Shown here: positions 61,823 to 64,000 of the stretch, in pieces | Numbering within the stretch: the first letter of the stretch is position 1 | Layout of the letters: every line of letters begins with the position of its first letter | NCBI GenBank assembly: GCA_027704905.1 | Contig: CM051005.1 | Location: 9,566,714 to 9,630,713 of the forward strand | Length of the DNA stretch: 64,000 nt | Reading direction: 5' to 3' | Source of the DNA: Muraenolepis orangiensis | Taxonomy: Eukaryota > Chordata > Actinopteri > Gadiformes > Muraenolepididae | Translations under genes and position numbers: made by a program | The notes under the pieces: generated by a model | Databases searched by the model: none | The model's input: only the letters and a program-made list of their open reading frames with translations | What the model was told of the DNA's origin: nothing

Positions 61823-63990
61823 TTGTGCCCCCACGCTCTAATCAATCCCAGGTGTTGCCCATTATAATCGGGCCGGCTGAGGCTAATGAACACCTGGGAT
61901 CTACCCTACTTTAGGCTGACGAAGACCGACGTTGGGGCGAGACCGTTGGGAACCATCTGGGGGCAAGTTCAGTGAGAACCATATGGCTCCCTCCTGCTCG
62001 AGTACCGTTGTCTCCAGCTCTGACTACGTCGTGTCTCGTCCAACCGTCCCTGTCGTCCCTGTGTCTCCAGTTCCTAGCTTCCTATCTAGCACCTTGTGTC
62101 TCCAGCTCCTAGCTTCCAGGCTAGCTCCTCATGTCTCTGGTTCCTAGCTCGCAGGCTAGCTCCCTGTGTCTCCAGTTCCTAGTGTCCAGGCTAGCTCCCT
62201 GTGTCTCCAGTTCCTAGCTTCCAGGCTAGCTCCTTGTGTCTCCAGCTCTTAGTTCCCTGGCTAGCTCCCTGTGTCTTCAGCTCCTTGCTTCCTAGCTAGC
62301 ACCTTGTGTCTCCAGCTCCTAGCTTCTAGGCTAGCTCCTCGTGTCTCCGGTTCCTAGCTCGCAGGCTAGCTCCCTGTGTCTCCAGTTCCTAGTGTCCAGG
62401 CTAGCTCCTTGTGTCTCCAGCTCTTAGTTCCCTGGCTAGCTCCCTGTGTCTCCAGCTCCTAGCTTCCAGGCTAGCTCCCCGTGTCTCTAGCTCCGAGTTT
62501 CCAGGTAAGCTCCCCATGTCTCTAGCTCCTAGCTTCAAGATTCAATTCAAGATTCAAGAAACTTTATTTATCCCGAGGGAAATTAAGGTGCAACAGTTGA
62601 CACAGGGGGAATAAATGCACACACAAATATACTAATACCTAAAAGCTATAAACTAAATAACAACAACTAACTAAACAAAACTAGTATAAACAAAATATAA
62701 CTCAAATAAATTAATGTACACCTTGTAAGTCGCTTTGGATAAAAGCGTCTGCCAAATGCCCTAAATGTAAATGTAAATTAAATCTAAATGTATTGATAGA
62801 TGAATAGATGAATTGCACAATTTATTATTATTATTATTATTATATATTATTACAGTAATACGTAGGTATATACAATACACAACAATACGTATAGTGCAAA
62901 TTGGCAGTAATAATATATTAATAAATAACTCAGATGAATACTGAAAAAGTGACATGTGAAAAGTGAAAAGTGAAATAGAATTTACAGTGCAAAATTACAG
63001 TGAAAGGATTTACAGTGCGTTGACCAAAAAATAATAATAATAACAGTGCGTTGGCCTCAGGTCACTGAGTCTCACTGTCCCTCTCACGACCCGAGGTAGA
63101 TGAATTATAGAGAGTGATGGCCACAGGAAGAAAGGACTTCCTGTGGCGTTCTGTGGTACACCTGGGTGGAATGAGTCTGTTGCTGAAGGTGCTTCTATAT
63201 GAGGTCAGCACCTGATGGAGAGGGTGAGAGTACTACGCAGCTTGCGCAGCATCCTTCTCTCAGACACCACCAACAAGGAGTCCAGCTGGACCCCCAGGAC
63301 AGCGCCAGCCTTCCTGACAATCCTGCTGATCTTGTTGGCGTCTGCTGACCTCAACCTGCTTCCCCAGGACACGACACCGGAGAAGATGGCACTGGCTACC
63401 ACCGACTGGTAGAACATCTTCAGCATCGTGTTACAAACGTTGAAGGACCGGAGCCTCCGCAGGAAGTAGAGACGGCTCTGGCCCTTCTTGTACACAGCCT
63501 CAGAGTTCTTGGCCCAGACCAGTTTGTTGTCCAGGTGAACTTCCAGGCTAGCTCCTCGTGTTTCTAGCTCCCTTGCTCCCAGGCTAGCTCCGTGTCTGCT
63601 CCGTGACTACACCAGCACCTTGTGGTTCCGAGCCCATCATTTCCCGGGCTGGTTACACATCTGCTCCATGGCTACACCTTCCCCCGAGGACCCCACCAGC
63701 TGCTGGTGGTTCCGAGCCCATCGTTTCCCAGGCTGGTTCTACCTCTGCTCCGTGGCTACACCAGCACCTCGTGGTTCCGAGCCCATCATTTCCAGGGCTG
63801 GTTCCACATCTGCTCCGTGGCTACACCTGCCCTCGAGGACCCCACCAGCTCCTGGTCGTTCGGAGCGCATCGTTTCCCGGGCTGGTTCCACTTCTGCTCC
63901 GTGGCTACACCTCCCCTGGAGGACCCCACCTGCTCCCGAGGACCCCCACCTGCTCCCGAGGAGGACCCCCACCTGCACCCGAGGACCCCC
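61823..63990 (+). mobile_element. Minisatellite LTR element, third copy (plus)
   Basis: LTR part 61,823-62,045 (GTGCCCCCACGCTCTAATCA to TCGTCCAACC) leads into the GCTAGC minisatellite (62,070-62,530, and 63,538-63,590) and then three diverged repeats of TCTGCTCCGTGGCTACACC with CCGAGCCCATC (63,590-63,900). It is the reverse complement of 13,527-14,765. The LTR is partial, and the window ends inside the GGACCCCCACCTGCTCCCGA repeat. Confidence 0.75.
62531..63537 (-). mobile_element. L2-like LINE 3' end nested in minisatellite
   Basis: The minus strand encodes KKGQSRLYFLRRLRSFNVCN, FYQSVVASAIFSGVVSWGS and a C-terminal RTLRSTLTLSIRC-type region (63,205-63,495), followed by a 3' untranslated region ending CTCGGGATAAATAAAGTTTC and a (TTGAATC)n tail at 62,531-62,560. 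It splits the repeat unit CCTAGCTT|CCAGGCTAG. A SINE-tail motif lies at 62,724-62,760. 62,800-63,060 is AT-rich 3' untranslated sequence. Confidence 0.85.
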
Positions 63991-64000
63991 CACCAGCTCC

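Overview
The window is vertebrate and almost certainly teleost genomic DNA. It carries fish-type immunity-related GTPase (IRG) genes, protein arginine methyltransferase 5 (PRMT5) exons with vertebrate-type splice junctions, and a teleost-typical mix of transposable elements: BEL/Pao, RTE-like and L2/CR1/Rex1-like LINEs, PIF-Harbinger and hAT DNA elements, tRNA-derived SINEs, endogenous-retrovirus relics and small LTR elements. There are no bacterial operons, and few stretches look like intact host coding sequence.

Layout. 1-4.1 kb: AT-rich repeats, a retroviral relic, LINE pieces and a broken IRG fragment fused to a LINE. 4.2-7.0 kb: a complete IRG gene (gene A) with promoter-like elements, two noncoding 5' exons and two coding exons. 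7.7-12.3 kb: first copy of a segmental duplication holding three PRMT5 exons (minus strand), a SINE and a solo LTR. 12.1-16 kb: LINE/SINE mosaic and an ERV relic split by a non-autonomous LTR element rich in minisatellites. 16.0-19.4 kb: an exon of a multicopy SWIM/YqaJ-like gene interrupted by an RTE-like LINE with an intact 964-codon ORF and an 11-bp target-site duplication. 20.0-22.7 kb and 27.5-30.3 kb: the two copies of a second segmental duplication. Between them are an IRG relic, a second RTE-like copy, and copies of the ERV relic and of the minisatellite LTR element. 30.5-33.6 kb: second IRG gene (gene B), with the same 5' architecture but a frameshift after about 18 codons. 34.5-35.9 kb: a Harbinger element with a hAT-like element inserted at the start codon of its Myb/SANT-like ORF. 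36-43 kb: LINE ends, LTR-like repeats, a terminal-inverted-repeat element and a (CT)n tract. 43.7-49.7 kb: second copy of the PRMT5-bearing duplication, keeping a different set of exons. 49.5-52 kb: LINE and Ty3/gypsy fragments. 52.4-53.8 kb: a 31/33-bp minisatellite into which a 7.6-kb BEL/Pao element with matching 415-bp LTRs has inserted (53.8-61.4 kb). 61.6-64 kb: another copy of the minisatellite LTR element, itself carrying an L2-like LINE.

How it fits together. The window is best read as a tandemly expanding IRG locus. Unequal duplication has copied IRG genes, their interferon-type promoters and nearby transposons. Gene A looks intact. Gene B may still encode a GTPase from a downstream start. 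At least two further IRG copies are relics. The two PRMT5 blocks are complementary deletion derivatives of one duplicated 3' half-gene, and neither can encode PRMT5 alone. Many insertions can be ordered in time because a paralogous empty site lies elsewhere in the window.
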